A stretch of DNA of 36,902 nt from Chloroflexi bacterium HGW-Chloroflexi-2. Its GTDB lineage: Bacteria > Chloroflexota > Anaerolineae > Anaerolineales > Anaerolineaceae. The notes beneath the pieces were generated by a model. It had not been told where the DNA came from. It did no database searches and was given only the letters and a program-made list of their open reading frames with translations. The stretch covers positions 1 through 36,902 of the forward strand of contig PHBY01000024.1 of assembly GCA_002840735.1 (NCBI GenBank). The letters run 5' to 3'. Shown here in pieces: positions 26,553 through 34,067 of this stretch. A program made the position numbers and the translations under genes. How positions within the stretch are numbered: the first letter of the stretch is position 1; each line of letters begins with the position of its first letter.

Positions 26553-26660
26553 GAAGACTTCGCCGCTCTGGTCTTTGGAGGTTATATGTCCGAAACCGAA
26601 ATAGACGGAACCAAATACTATTAGCTCACTGAAACCGGCATCCAGGCTGGACACTGGTAA
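26553..26660 (+). pseudogene. Broken second copy of the 93-residue gene's 3' end
   Basis: These 108 bases match 25000-25107 with about 13 differences by eye (about 88% identity). The reading frame is kept, but a CAG codon has become TAG, and nothing upstream corresponds to the first 57 codons. Most changes are at third codon positions, so the copy diverged under selection before it decayed. The pair brackets the HEPN-like gene. Confidence 0.8.
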
Positions 26661-26730
26661 TCCGACACTCAAGCCAACTTCCCGGCCGGCCCCCTTGTGG
26701 ACTCGTGCCCCATCGCTTTTATCCTTCCCA

Positions 26731-26890
26731 TGAGGTCAAATCGTGGCCAGCCTGGAAAATCATCCAGGCACGCCACCATTTGCCCATGTTAAGCTCATCC
26801 GCAGAACAGACGCACCAAAACGGCTTCAGCATGGATCAGCACTTCCCTTCGCTCAGGGCTTCCCATGCTTCAGGTCGTTTTCGTGCTCAA
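26731..26890. repeat. Structured repeat modules S3-S4, copy A
   Basis: S3 runs GTCAAATCGTG, a variable hairpin (GCCTGG AAAATCAT CCAGGC), then CACCATTTGCCC. S4 follows with GCACCAAAACGGC, an inner variable hairpin and GGTCGTTTTCGTGC. The conserved outer strings pair with each other and reappear at 28031-28190 and 34666-34830 with other inner hairpins. Short ORFs across this stretch are not kept in frame between copies, so it is read as non-coding. The preceding spacer (26428-26730) otherwise holds only the broken gene copy. Confidence 0.75.
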
Positions 26891-26936
26891 AAGATCGTGA
26901 CAGTAAATTATTAGTTCTATTCAAAACTGGCTCTCA

Positions 26937-26980
26937 GTGGACAGCAGCTCCAGGGAAAGCATCCTGGAGCTGCTGTCCAC
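26937..26980. repeat. Module H5, perfect 18-bp hairpin
   Basis: GTGGACAGCAGCTCCAGG (26937-26954) and its exact complement (26963-26980) enclose GAAAGCAT. A sister hairpin with 19 perfect pairs lies at 28241-28287; both begin GTGGAC and end GTCCAC, but the inner stem differs. A run of A/AT-rich bases (GAAAAAAATTTA) follows both. Confidence 0.8.
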
Positions 26981-27039
26981 GTCGAATTGAAAAAAATTTA
27001 TAAAACAATTCTCCCGTCATTCTCCTCCCACACCAGGTA

Positions 27040-27158
27040 GTGCTGGACACCCGTCCCTCGTTCCTCAGGACGGCTGTCCAGCACTTAATTTTTAAAGTTT
27101 TTCCTTCTATCCCCTTCGGTCGGGGCTGGAAGAGCATCCAGCACCTCCCATCAGAACT
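27040..27158. repeat. Modules H1-H2, copy a
   Basis: H1 (27040-27084) has the stem GTGCTGGACA.../...TGTCCAGCAC around a loop with CTCGTTCCTCA and is followed by TTAATTT. H2 (27111-27158) is CCCC-TTCGGTC-GGGG immediately followed by GCTGGA-AGAGCA-TCCAGC and CACCTCCCATCAGAACT. Both modules recur in the same order elsewhere in the window with altered but still paired stems. Confidence 0.8.
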
Positions 27159-27227
27159 AAACTTCCGATTTGCTTTTTAGATTAGTTGCTATAATTATTA
27201 AATCTTCTTCCCATAGAATTGGTCACC

Positions 27228-27755
27228 ATGAAAAAAATAATAATGTCTTTCTTATATTCCCTCGCTGCATTATCGCTCTCATTTATCTTGAGTACTGAAA
27301 TTCAAAATGTGGTTGCTGATTCCTCCGCTAACCAGATATTTTTACCTTTGGTTATGAGATCAGAAGGTATACCAACACCAATTCCCACTCAACAACCAAC
27401 ACCAATTCCCACCCAACAACCACCCATTATTTCCGGAAATATCCAAATCACCACAATTTTCTTCGATGGAGTTGTCAGTATCGACGAACCAGATGAATAT
27501 GTTGAAATCAAGAACTTCGATACTCGCTCTATCCAGGTCGAAGGTTGGACCCTCCGTGACATCGCCAACCACATTTTCACCTTCCCCAACTTCGTCATGG
27601 CACCGAACCAGGTCTGTAGAGTGTACACCAACCAGAACCACCCCGAATTTTGCAGCTTCAATTACGGATCCAGCCAAGCAATCTGGAATAACTCAGGTGA
27701 CACTGCTTACCTTCGGGATTCCTCTGGAATTCTGATTGATGAATACAGTTATTAA
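27228..27755 (+). CDS. Secreted lamin-tail-domain protein
   Basis: A 175-residue exported protein. ATG 27228 (MKKIIMSFLYSLAALSLSFI) gives a good signal peptide with likely cleavage after about residue 31 (VVADSS region). The mature start carries IFLPLVMR, followed by a Pro/Thr/Gln linker with two copies of PTPIPTQQP. The rest (about residues 70-175) is a lamin-tail domain: ISIDEPDEYVEIKN-type strand, IQVEGWTLRDIANHIFTFPN, and GDTAYLRDSSGILIDEYSY at the end. Such domains are found on surface or secreted nucleases and on stand-alone extracellular proteins; here no catalytic domain is present. It sits alone between hairpin repeat modules. Confidence 0.88.
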   Translation: MKKIIMSFLYSLAALSLSFILSTEIQNVVADSSANQIFLPLVMRSEGIPTPIPTQQPTPIPTQQPPIISGNIQITTIFFDGVVSIDEPDEYVEIKNFDTRSIQVEGWTLRDIANHIFTFPNFVMAPNQVCRVYTNQNHPEFCSFNYGSSQAIWNNSGDTAYLRDSSGILIDEYSY

Positions 27756-27865
27756 GTGATTTAATCCTGATCGCCCGGTCCCTTACATTTTCCCAGCCAG
27801 CAAGCTCCGCGGACGCGCGTCCTTGCACTCCGCGTGTCCACTTCGCTTTTTAAAACAAAAGTCTT

Positions 27866-27975
27866 GCTGGACATTCACACTCGTTCCTCAGGTGAATGTC
27901 CAGCGCTTAATTTAATAAACTTATTCCCCCTTCGGTCGGGGCTGGAAAGAACATCCAGCACCTCCCATCAGAACT
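27866..27975. repeat. Modules H1-H2, copy b
   Basis: H1: GCTGGACATTCAC (27866-27878) pairs perfectly over 13 bases with GTGAATGTCCAGC (27892-27904) around ACTCGTTCCTCAG. H2: CCCC-TTCGGTC-GGGG then GCTGGA-AAGAACA-TCCAGC, followed by CACCTCCCATCAGAACT as in copy a. Relative to copy a the inner part of the H1 stem has changed on both arms together. Confidence 0.8.
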
Positions 27976-28030
27976 ATATTATCCATCGGCTCGGTTCCTG
28001 ACCTGAACCCCTTCGACTTGTTCCATCCCG

Positions 28031-28190
28031 TGAGGGGCAAATCGTGTTTTGCTCATAAATCCAAAACACCATTTGCCCCGCCTTATCCCCAGCCGCAGAG
28101 AAAGCGCGCCAAAACGGCTTTAGTTGCTGGATGCTGGAGCCACAAGTGCATGTGGGTCCAGCTCCAGCGCCTGCAGGTCGTTTTCGCGCG
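28031..28190. repeat. Structured repeat modules S3-S4, copy B
   Basis: S3: GGGGCAAATCGTGTTTTG, a 10-base loop, then CAAAACACCATTTGCCCC. S4: GCAGAGAAAGCGCGCCAAAA, an inner hairpin carrying GCTGGAG/CTCCAGC, then GGTCGTTTTCGCGCG. Both match copy C at 34666-34830 almost base for base in the outer strings while the inner hairpins differ. Confidence 0.8.
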
Positions 28191-28240
28191 TTAAAAGAAG
28201 TGAACCAAACATCACCGTTCTAAGTTAAGGTGGTTCGAGC

Positions 28241-28287
28241 GTGGACGTGGTGTCCAGGAGAACTACATTCCTGGACACCACGTCCAC
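28241..28287. repeat. Module H5, perfect 19-bp hairpin
   Basis: GTGGACGTGGTGTCCAGGA (28241-28259) pairs with its exact complement (28269-28287) around GAACTACAT. Upstream GGTTCGAGC and downstream AAAAGAATTTA also occur around the related hairpin at 34997-35085, so the module boundaries extend beyond the stem. Confidence 0.85.
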
Positions 28288-28341
28288 ATCGCACAGAAGA
28301 AAAGAATTTATCAGGCTTTCTTCTGAACTCCCGGCTTGGGG

Positions 28342-28382
28342 TCTGGACGCCCGTCCCTCGTTCCTCAGGACGGCCGTCCAGC
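28342..28382. repeat. Module H1, copy c
   Basis: TCTGGACGCCCGTC pairs with GACGGCCGTCCAGC around CCTCGTTCCTCAG. It keeps the same single C-C mismatch in the stem as copy a but has GACG where copy a has GACA, with the opposite arm changed to match. It is followed directly by the module that carries the short ORF at 28460-28591. Confidence 0.8.
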
Positions 28383-28459
28383 CCTTAATAAATTTTCTCA
28401 AATGGACCATCAATTTTCCGTAACCCATCAATGATCCAATCCCAACAACGACGGCACCC

Positions 28460-28591
28460 TCAACCAAACCATAATCCATATCCATAGCACATCCCATCCC
28501 AGCTATCCTTGTGCCTTGATCGATACTTAACCCGAACAGAGCCGGCTGCTTCATGCCAGTTGTTTCCGAAGAACCCCTTGGCGCGTGCCAT
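28460..28591 (-). CDS. Short repeated ORF (43 residues), copy 1
   Basis: Starts MARAKGFFGNNWHEAAGSVR and continues VKYRSRHKDSWDGMCYGYGL, then WFG and stop. A second copy lies at 35195-35413 (MARARGENNWHEAAGEVRVK...). Between the copies, in the block from WHEAAG to MCYG, four of the codon changes are synonymous and only one residue differs; the length difference near the start is six bases, so the frame is kept. This pattern suggests a real peptide, or part of a larger protein now fragmented. GAGGGGT lies directly before the ATG. No known domain is recognised. It sits within the repeat module placed after H1. Confidence 0.45.
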   Translation of the reverse strand: MARAKGFFGNNWHEAAGSVRVKYRSRHKDSWDGMCYGYGLWFG

Positions 28592-28648
28592 ACCCCTCTC
28601 TCAAAATCGAGTTCATTGCAAACCCAAAAAATTTACTCTATCTTCCAG

Positions 28649-28720
28649 TTCGGTTCCTGACCTGATCCCTTTCGATCTGTTCCATTCTGTAATGGACAAA
28701 TCGTGGCCACCATTTTGCAT
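28649..28720. repeat. Truncated S3 module, copy D
   Basis: GGTTCCTGACCTGATCCCTT, then TCGATCTGTTCCAT, and GGACAAATCGTGGCCACCATTTTGC. The lead-in matches the sequence before S3 copy B (GGTTCCTGACCTGAACCCCT), but the inner hairpin is reduced to GTGGCCAC and S4 is absent. Confidence 0.6.
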
Positions 28721-28740
28721 TCCATCCCCAGAAATTCATA

Positions 28741-29149
28741 CATGAATTTCGTAGATTTAAACATTACAAAAAAAATGTCATCAAAAATAATTTTCCTAAT
28801 TAATTTATAATTTTGATTAGTTTAAAATCTTGTAGGTCTTTATTGTAGGATTGGAATTATTGCAAATTAATCCAGAACTCAAAGTCTGGTTAATTTCCAT
28901 TTATATTTGGGTAAAATCATTGTGATTAGCGCTAGATAAGACGAACAAACTGTTGTTGGAGAAATAGGAATTTTTATAATTTTCTCAGGGTTTCAGTAAT
29001 ATTGCATTATTTCTACAAAATTCTAAATGTTATCTTTAATTTTCTATAAAGGAAAAATGAATATTTTCAAGAAAATTATATAAAGATTGATAGAAGATTT
29101 AATTGAAAACTTCACAATAAAGTAATATTGGGTCCTTGAAATTAAAATG
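28741..29149. other. AT-rich gene-free spacer
   Basis: About 410 bases with no supported gene on either strand and no strong hairpin. It marks the switch from the GC-rich repeat block to the very AT-rich RiPP locus. It would contain the end of the minus-strand RiPP transcript, but I see no clear terminator. Confidence 0.6.
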
Positions 29150-30001
29150 TTATTCTTTATTTGCTAAAAAAGAGAATGATGGCAAAGGTTCAACAGAATA
29201 CGTCTCTGTATATCTCCTTAAGGCATCAATTTGCCAACTTATGTTGTCATAAAATTTTTTAGGAATCCCTGTTTGTTTACTATCCGTGAGAAGCTGGTCA
29301 AGGCAAATATCAACCTCCCAGTTTACATATTCTTTCATTGGAGAAGAGTCTATTTTAAATTCTTCGGTGATAATCCAACCGGCTTTATCAAGAAGATTTT
29401 CAATTTCTTGTTTTGAGAAAGGTGATCTTATATTCGCAAAACTTTGTTGTTTAAACGATTCAAATTGTCCTTGTATAATAATTGCAAGCAAATGGGGAAT
29501 TTGCATTATATTATCTGCAACAATATCCCATTCTGAAAAACATAATTTTTTTGAATACTTTTTTGAATTAATAAATGAATTTAATAAAATTTCTCGACTT
29601 TCAAAATAATATGAACAATGGGCAAATACAACAAAATCGAAAACATTGTTAGTGAAAATGTTATGAGTATTGTTGATATTAAAGTTGAAGAGAAATTTTA
29701 TTCGGGATCCTAATCTTGATTCAGACAAGAATTTTGCCGCTTCTCCTATAGTGATAGGGCTACCATAATTAGCATCAGCAATATCAGTAGCGATTACTTG
29801 TCCATTATTTCCAACAGCTTCTGCGAGTATGGCTGTAGTGTCTCCTTGGCCACAACCAATTTCTAAAACAGATGCACCATCAAAAATCCCCCATCTATCC
29901 ACAAATTTTGATTTAAAAGTAGTAATGGCATTTCGTTCTCGAGCATTTAAATTGTACATAGCAATGCATTTAGAAATATTTTCGATATTCAACACAGGCA
30001 T
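29150..30001 (-). CDS. SAM-dependent methyltransferase, RiPP locus
   Basis: A 283-residue class I methyltransferase. The SAM-binding motif is VLEIGCGQGDTTAILAEAVG (about residues 43-62), followed by the acidic VIATDIADANYG and the motif IV-like FDFVVFAHCSYYF. The C-terminal part (about 180-283) has SPFSKQEIENLLDKAGWIIT, as in small-molecule or peptide methyltransferases. The ATG has AAAGG just upstream. It is the last gene of the minus-strand RiPP locus, 40 bases after another methyltransferase gene. Acting on a modified peptide is inferred from position only. Confidence 0.8.
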   Translation of the reverse strand: MPVLNIENISKCIAMYNLNARERNAITTFKSKFVDRWGIFDGASVLEIGCGQGDTTAILAEAVGNNGQVIATDIADANYGSPITIGEAAKFLSESRLGSRIKFLFNFNINNTHNIFTNNVFDFVVFAHCSYYFESREILLNSFINSKKYSKKLCFSEWDIVADNIMQIPHLLAIIIQGQFESFKQQSFANIRSPFSKQEIENLLDKAGWIITEEFKIDSSPMKEYVNWEVDICLDQLLTDSKQTGIPKKFYDNISWQIDALRRYTETYSVEPLPSFSFLANKE

Positions 30002-30041
30002 AACCTTTCAATCAAAAATCCAATAAGTAATAAAAATATAT

Positions 30042-30623
30042 TTAATTTTTAATATAGCTAACAATGATTGTTAGATTAGTCTCTATAATTTTAATGGTAC
30101 CAAGTTCTAATTTATTCCAAGTTTGGATAAAATCCTGGAAATAATTAGAGCCTTTATAATCATATAGTATCAATTTTCCCTTTGGCTCAATCCACCCAAA
30201 ACACCTTTTCACATAATCTTTCATATCCGACTCGAAAGTATAATCAGGACTAGTTATTACATACCCAAATCTCTTTTCAATTGGATCATATTCATCTACA
30301 TTTGATACATAAAAATTTGAGTAGAATCTGGGGAGGATAATATTTCTAGCTTCTTGTATTGATTTAACCAAGAAATCAACACCGTAGGGGCATAAGCTTA
30401 ATGAGATATTAGATATTATATATTTTAACAAACTCCCATTTCCACAACCTAAATCTAATATATTCCCACCTTTGTCAAATAGTTGTAAAAAAGCACTATA
30501 TGCTAAGTTTTGTGCATCTTCAGATGACCATCCATTATGCATTGAGAGAGGAGCATTGGAATCGTTATAGTATGTTTTTAGGTAATTATTTTTTGCTGCT
30601 ATTATTTTTTCATCTTCAATCAA
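30042..30623 (-). CDS. Second SAM-dependent methyltransferase, RiPP locus
   Basis: A 193-residue class I methyltransferase of minimal size. Motif I is NILDLGCGNGSLLKYI (about residues 54-69), and a motif IV-like stretch is RFGYVITSPDYTFESD. The start is TTG at 30623 with GGAG eight bases before it; no suitable ATG exists in frame nearby. It is encoded 227 bases after the second precursor gene and 40 bases before the other methyltransferase gene. Its substrate could be the peptide, but no sequence feature proves this. Confidence 0.72.
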   Translation of the reverse strand: MIEDEKIIAAKNNYLKTYYNDSNAPLSMHNGWSSEDAQNLAYSAFLQLFDKGGNILDLGCGNGSLLKYIISNISLSLCPYGVDFLVKSIQEARNIILPRFYSNFYVSNVDEYDPIEKRFGYVITSPDYTFESDMKDYVKRCFGWIEPKGKLILYDYKGSNYFQDFIQTWNKLELGTIKIIETNLTIIVSYIKN

Positions 30624-30850
30624 AACCTAATCTCCATAAATGGGGAATTTTTTTATTATTTTTAATCACTACTATAAATTTCTATTTGAAAATCATAAAA
30701 TATAATCTATAAATTCTGGAAAAAAATTATCTAATTGCTAGCATTTATATGAGTTAATAAATCCTTTTGTGAAGGAAAAATACAAATTGATAGCCATGAA
30801 ACTTTGCTGCAATATCAATATAGAAAATTTTCAAACCTTATTAACTTTTA

Positions 30851-31030
30851 TTAATTTCGATCTCTAAAGTGTTTTTGATGGTTCGTATGTGCTTGTAGTT
30901 CTGGATTATTCTTTTCTTTTTCGAGACGCTCGATAAGATTTGAAATGACAACAGAACCAGGACTACTACTTGCTTTTAAACGCTTGATGTCATTTTTTGT
31001 GAAAGAAACAACCGGCATTTTCTTTTTCAT
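30851..31030 (-). CDS. RiPP precursor peptide B (candidate triceptide substrate)
   Basis: A 59-residue peptide with a very good ribosome binding site (GGAGG four bases before ATG). The leader is basic and helical (MKKKMPVVSFTKNDIKRLKA, then SNLIERLEKEKNNPE). The C-terminus is His-rich and reads LQAHTNHQKHFRDRN, with His-Thr-Asn and Phe-Arg-Asp triads. Three-residue cyclophane maturases of the Xye/Grr/Fxs group join an aromatic or His ring to the residue two places on, often Asn or Asp, so this tail fits as core. The gene begins 26 bases after the stop of a radical SAM/SPASM gene. It contains no Cys, Ser/Thr cluster or Gly-Gly that would favour a lanthipeptide. Confidence 0.72.
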   Translation of the reverse strand: MKKKMPVVSFTKNDIKRLKASSSPGSVVISNLIERLEKEKNNPELQAHTNHQKHFRDRN

Positions 31031-31056
31031 ATTACCTCCAGTAAATTTAGGAATAA

Positions 31057-32190
31057 TTAACTATATTGTTTCATAGCTATCAATTTCGCATTAATGTGCT
31101 TGATCAATTTATACAAATCGACACAGTATATACTAGGATTGTCGAACTCACGAGATATTGAATACCGGTGTGGAAGATAACCACCACCACATACATTTAC
31201 AATATCACAATTTTTACATTTTTCTGATAGGCTTTTATAACCACCAGCTTGAACCCTTCCTAATTTATTCTCATTTATAGTTGAATAATTTAAATCATTA
31301 GTTAGAATATTAGCTCCTAAATAAGTCGATACTGATGCTTTTAATGAGTCCAAAGCATGTAAATCTCCATTTGTGGCGATAACAAGTATCTCTATCGGTG
31401 TAATTCCATAAACATCCATATTGTGCTTGTATCCAAGACATAAAGTCATTAAGACATCAAATAACCTAATTGAAATATTAGAATTATTTAAGTTGAGGTA
31501 TTCATCGAACATTTCCAGTAACCAGTCTCCATAGTGAGTATCAAGAAAATCACCTTTGCCTGGCGGGAGATTAGAATAATTAGAATCCGGAAAAAGGAAA
31601 TCGACATTTTTTATCCCCATATTTAAAAATTCATGTAATGTTTCCAACGGGTTAGAATTAATATTGATAACACTTAGCGTACCACTAAAAACTTCTCTAT
31701 TTTTTTCTGTTGAAAGGCATAAATTTATTGCTCTTCTTACCTTTTCATATGAACCTTCCCCAGAGTGAAACTTCCGGTTTGTGTCGTGCACAACTTGATT
31801 TCCATCTAGACTTATACCAATTCCCACATTATATTTATGAAAAATGTCAATCCACCCTTGATCCAATAAAGTACCATTTGTTTGTAATCCGAAACTTATA
31901 TTGATTCCAGTTTGCCTAAAGATTGATTCAAAATAATTAAACAAGTCCTCTGTATTTTTCTTTCCAAAAAGTAAAGGTTCACCACCGTGTAAATTAATAC
32001 CAATAGATTTTAATTGGTGATTGATAGCGTAATCCTTGATTTTATTAGCCGATGTTTGCCAAATCTCAGTACTCATAAAAGGAGGTTGTTTTTTCCAAGA
32101 TTTGTCTGCGAGTTTAAATACGTAACAATAACTACAATTTAAATTGCATTTACCCGAAACTTTTAATAAAAACGTTGTAAATTCAGACAT
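31057..32190 (-). CDS. Radical SAM/SPASM peptide maturase B (FxsB/Xye-like)
   Basis: A 377-residue iron-sulfur enzyme starting MSEFTTFLLKVSGKCNLNCS. I chose ATG 32190 because the family begins a few residues before the first cluster; an upstream TTG would add ten residues. The radical SAM cluster is C15-x3-C19-x2-C22, with the SAM-contacting LHGGEPLL after it. The C-terminal SPASM part has CKNCDIVNVCGGGYLPHRYS and FDNPSIYCVDLYKLIKHI; the 'CGGG...HRYS...FDNPSIYC' arrangement is the one I associate with FxsB/Xye-type maturases that form three-residue cyclophanes. The ATG overlaps the end of the upstream unknown gene's frame, and precursor B follows 26 bases downstream. The catalytic type is well supported; the exact crosslink is inferred. 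Confidence 0.85.
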   Translation of the reverse strand: MSEFTTFLLKVSGKCNLNCSYCYVFKLADKSWKKQPPFMSTEIWQTSANKIKDYAINHQLKSIGINLHGGEPLLFGKKNTEDLFNYFESIFRQTGINISFGLQTNGTLLDQGWIDIFHKYNVGIGISLDGNQVVHDTNRKFHSGEGSYEKVRRAINLCLSTEKNREVFSGTLSVININSNPLETLHEFLNMGIKNVDFLFPDSNYSNLPPGKGDFLDTHYGDWLLEMFDEYLNLNNSNISIRLFDVLMTLCLGYKHNMDVYGITPIEILVIATNGDLHALDSLKASVSTYLGANILTNDLNYSTINENKLGRVQAGGYKSLSEKCKNCDIVNVCGGGYLPHRYSISREFDNPSIYCVDLYKLIKHINAKLIAMKQYS

Positions 32191-32779
32191 TATTCTTAAC
32201 ACCCCATAATCTAAATTCAAGATACGAAATTTCTAAGAACTTCTGGTAGATTTCTTCTAGGAAGATAAAATAATAGTTTTCATACCCTTGTTTTGGAAGG
32301 AAGAAAATGTCAATACAAGGCATAATAAGGGTTTCGGAGGTAACAAAAGTCTTATCAATAAAGATTTCTACGCAATAATCATCCATACTTTTATTAACAC
32401 GATCACCGATAAGGGTAAATTTTTTTTCAAGTTTATCGTATTCTTCTTGATTTCTAGGTAAAATACCGACGTTACGATATTTTATTAATTTTTTTTCCTT
32501 ATCAATAAGATGCCCTTCACAACTTGAATAAGTAATTAAATCTAAGGAATAGATTAGGTATAAAACTAATGATTTAACGCCTTTTTCAATTGCTTCTTTT
32601 AGGAATTTATTGTTCTTTGTAAATATTGATGCCTCCAAACACGATAATTCTCCATTCAGGTTAATCGCACCTTCTTTCCCTTTAACATATGTTGGATTTT
32701 TATTTTTCGATTCTTCAATAGAAACTCTATCATCCCAGTTGTTTATAAAATTTTCTAATCCACCAAAGAAATTATCCAT
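32183..32779 (-). CDS. Unknown protein of the RiPP locus (SCEGH motif)
   Basis: A 198-residue protein I do not recognise. Visible features are an acidic N-terminus, a helical segment LKEAIEKGVKSLVLYLIYSL (about residues 60-80) and a striking ITYSSCEGHLID (about 82-93). A Cys and His so placed could bind metal or form an active site. Later come YRNVGILPRNQEEYDKLEKKF and a hydrophobic C-terminus (NYYFIFLEEIYQKFLEISYL). No membrane anchor is certain. Its stop codon lies three bases inside the maturase B gene (ATGTCTGA), so the two proteins are probably made in equal amounts and may interact. It could be a partner protein, a leader-binding protein or an immunity protein. Confidence 0.65.
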   Translation of the reverse strand: MDNFFGGLENFINNWDDRVSIEESKNKNPTYVKGKEGAINLNGELSCLEASIFTKNNKFLKEAIEKGVKSLVLYLIYSLDLITYSSCEGHLIDKEKKLIKYRNVGILPRNQEEYDKLEKKFTLIGDRVNKSMDDYCVEIFIDKTFVTSETLIMPCIDIFFLPKQGYENYYFIFLEEIYQKFLEISYLEFRLWGVKNNV

Positions 32780-32959
32780 TTAAAAATCCCAGAGTTCTTT
32801 TTTTGTGTTTTCAAATGATCCTATTGAACATTTTCAATTTTTCGAATTAATCATATAAATTGAGGATAAAAAAATATGAATTATTTGCTATTATTTTTTT
32901 ATTAAGAGTGTTATTGATAATATTCTGATAAAAATATTAAATTGAAAGATTTTGATTTA

Positions 32960-34057
32960 TTATTCTCTAATTAGGTTCCCCTCAAGTTCAGATTCAAGTA
33001 TTTTAAATACATAAGTAAAAAATTCTCGATAATATTCACAAAAATAATTTGATTCCCCTACCCAATTTCTTTGACATCCACCATTACAGATAACATTGAC
33101 ATCACATTTCTTACAATTAACGTTATTACTTACTCTACTGAGAGCAATATTTCTACACTGATTAAATAATTCACTGTTTATGATTTGTGTTAAATTGTCT
33201 GTTTTAATATTACCCAAATTAGGTAAAATGTCGGCATTATAATCATCACAAAAAGAAATATCCCCATTACCTTCTACAGTTAAGAAGCTTCCACAGCTTT
33301 TTCCACTGATAGTACAAACGCCTCCTGTTCCTCCTAAAAATCTTTCAATTATGGATACAATTGTTCTTATTTTTATTTCAGGATCATCATAATCTAAATA
33401 CCAATCTAATATTTTCTTCATAAATTCAGCAAAATTTTTCGGGGAAATTGAAAATATGTTTTTGTTTTCCCCACAATTGTATGCGGGTAGAAAATCAAAA
33501 TTTTTGATATTATTGTCAAGAAAAAAATTTAATAGTTCTGTAGAAAATTGAGATGAAGTCTCTGTTATCACACATAGTATCCCAACTCTTAAATCGTTAT
33601 CTAGGCAAAGATTGATAGATCGCAATACCTTATCAAAAACACTCTTACCATCTTTTGTATATCTTTGTTTATCATTTATAAAAGCAGGACCATCGATACT
33701 AATTCCTACACTTGTTTTCAAAGATTTAAATATTTCGATCCAATTATTATCAATTAGTGTTCCATTTGTCTGAATTGAATTACTAAATTCTATTCCTGTT
33801 TCTTTTTGAAATTTGCTTACTTGTTCATAAAAGTTTTTTCCTGCTAAAAGTGGTTCTCCCCCATGCCATGTTACACGAGCATGTTTATTATTTCGAGATT
33901 TTTCAAAATCTGCTATTTTATTAATAATCAACCTTGCATCATTAATTGACCAAATTGAATTATTAAATTTGTTATCATAATTTTGTAAATAATAACAATA
34001 AGAGCAACTTAAATTACATTTACTGCCTACTGGTTTTAGAATGAAGTCAAAAATCAT
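32960..34057 (-). CDS. Radical SAM/SPASM peptide maturase A
   Basis: A 365-residue enzyme with the radical SAM motif C14-x3-C18-x2-C21 (KCNLSCSYCYY) and WHGGEPLLAG. The SPASM domain shows the classic seven-Cys spacing: a Cys in GKSCGSFLTVEGNGDISFCD, then C-x2-C-x5-C-x3-C in CKKCDVNVICNGGC and a last Cys in FCEYYREF. This resembles anaerobic sulfatase-maturase-type and peptide-maturase SPASM proteins and differs from maturase B, whose fourth Cys of the C-x2-C-x5-C-x3-C set is replaced. Precursor A lies 10 bases upstream. It should crosslink the aromatic-X-Asn/Asp/Glu triads of that peptide. The start has only a short AGGA spacing, so it may be made at a lower level than the precursor. Confidence 0.85.
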   Translation of the reverse strand: MIFDFILKPVGSKCNLSCSYCYYLQNYDNKFNNSIWSINDARLIINKIADFEKSRNNKHARVTWHGGEPLLAGKNFYEQVSKFQKETGIEFSNSIQTNGTLIDNNWIEIFKSLKTSVGISIDGPAFINDKQRYTKDGKSVFDKVLRSINLCLDNDLRVGILCVITETSSQFSTELLNFFLDNNIKNFDFLPAYNCGENKNIFSISPKNFAEFMKKILDWYLDYDDPEIKIRTIVSIIERFLGGTGGVCTISGKSCGSFLTVEGNGDISFCDDYNADILPNLGNIKTDNLTQIINSELFNQCRNIALSRVSNNVNCKKCDVNVICNGGCQRNWVGESNYFCEYYREFFTYVFKILESELEGNLIRE

Positions 34058-34067
34058 TTCCTAATTA

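Noticed and set aside
27360-27677. Open frames opposite and shifted within the lamin-tail gene
   Set aside because: They are shadows of a gene with a signal peptide and recognisable domain.
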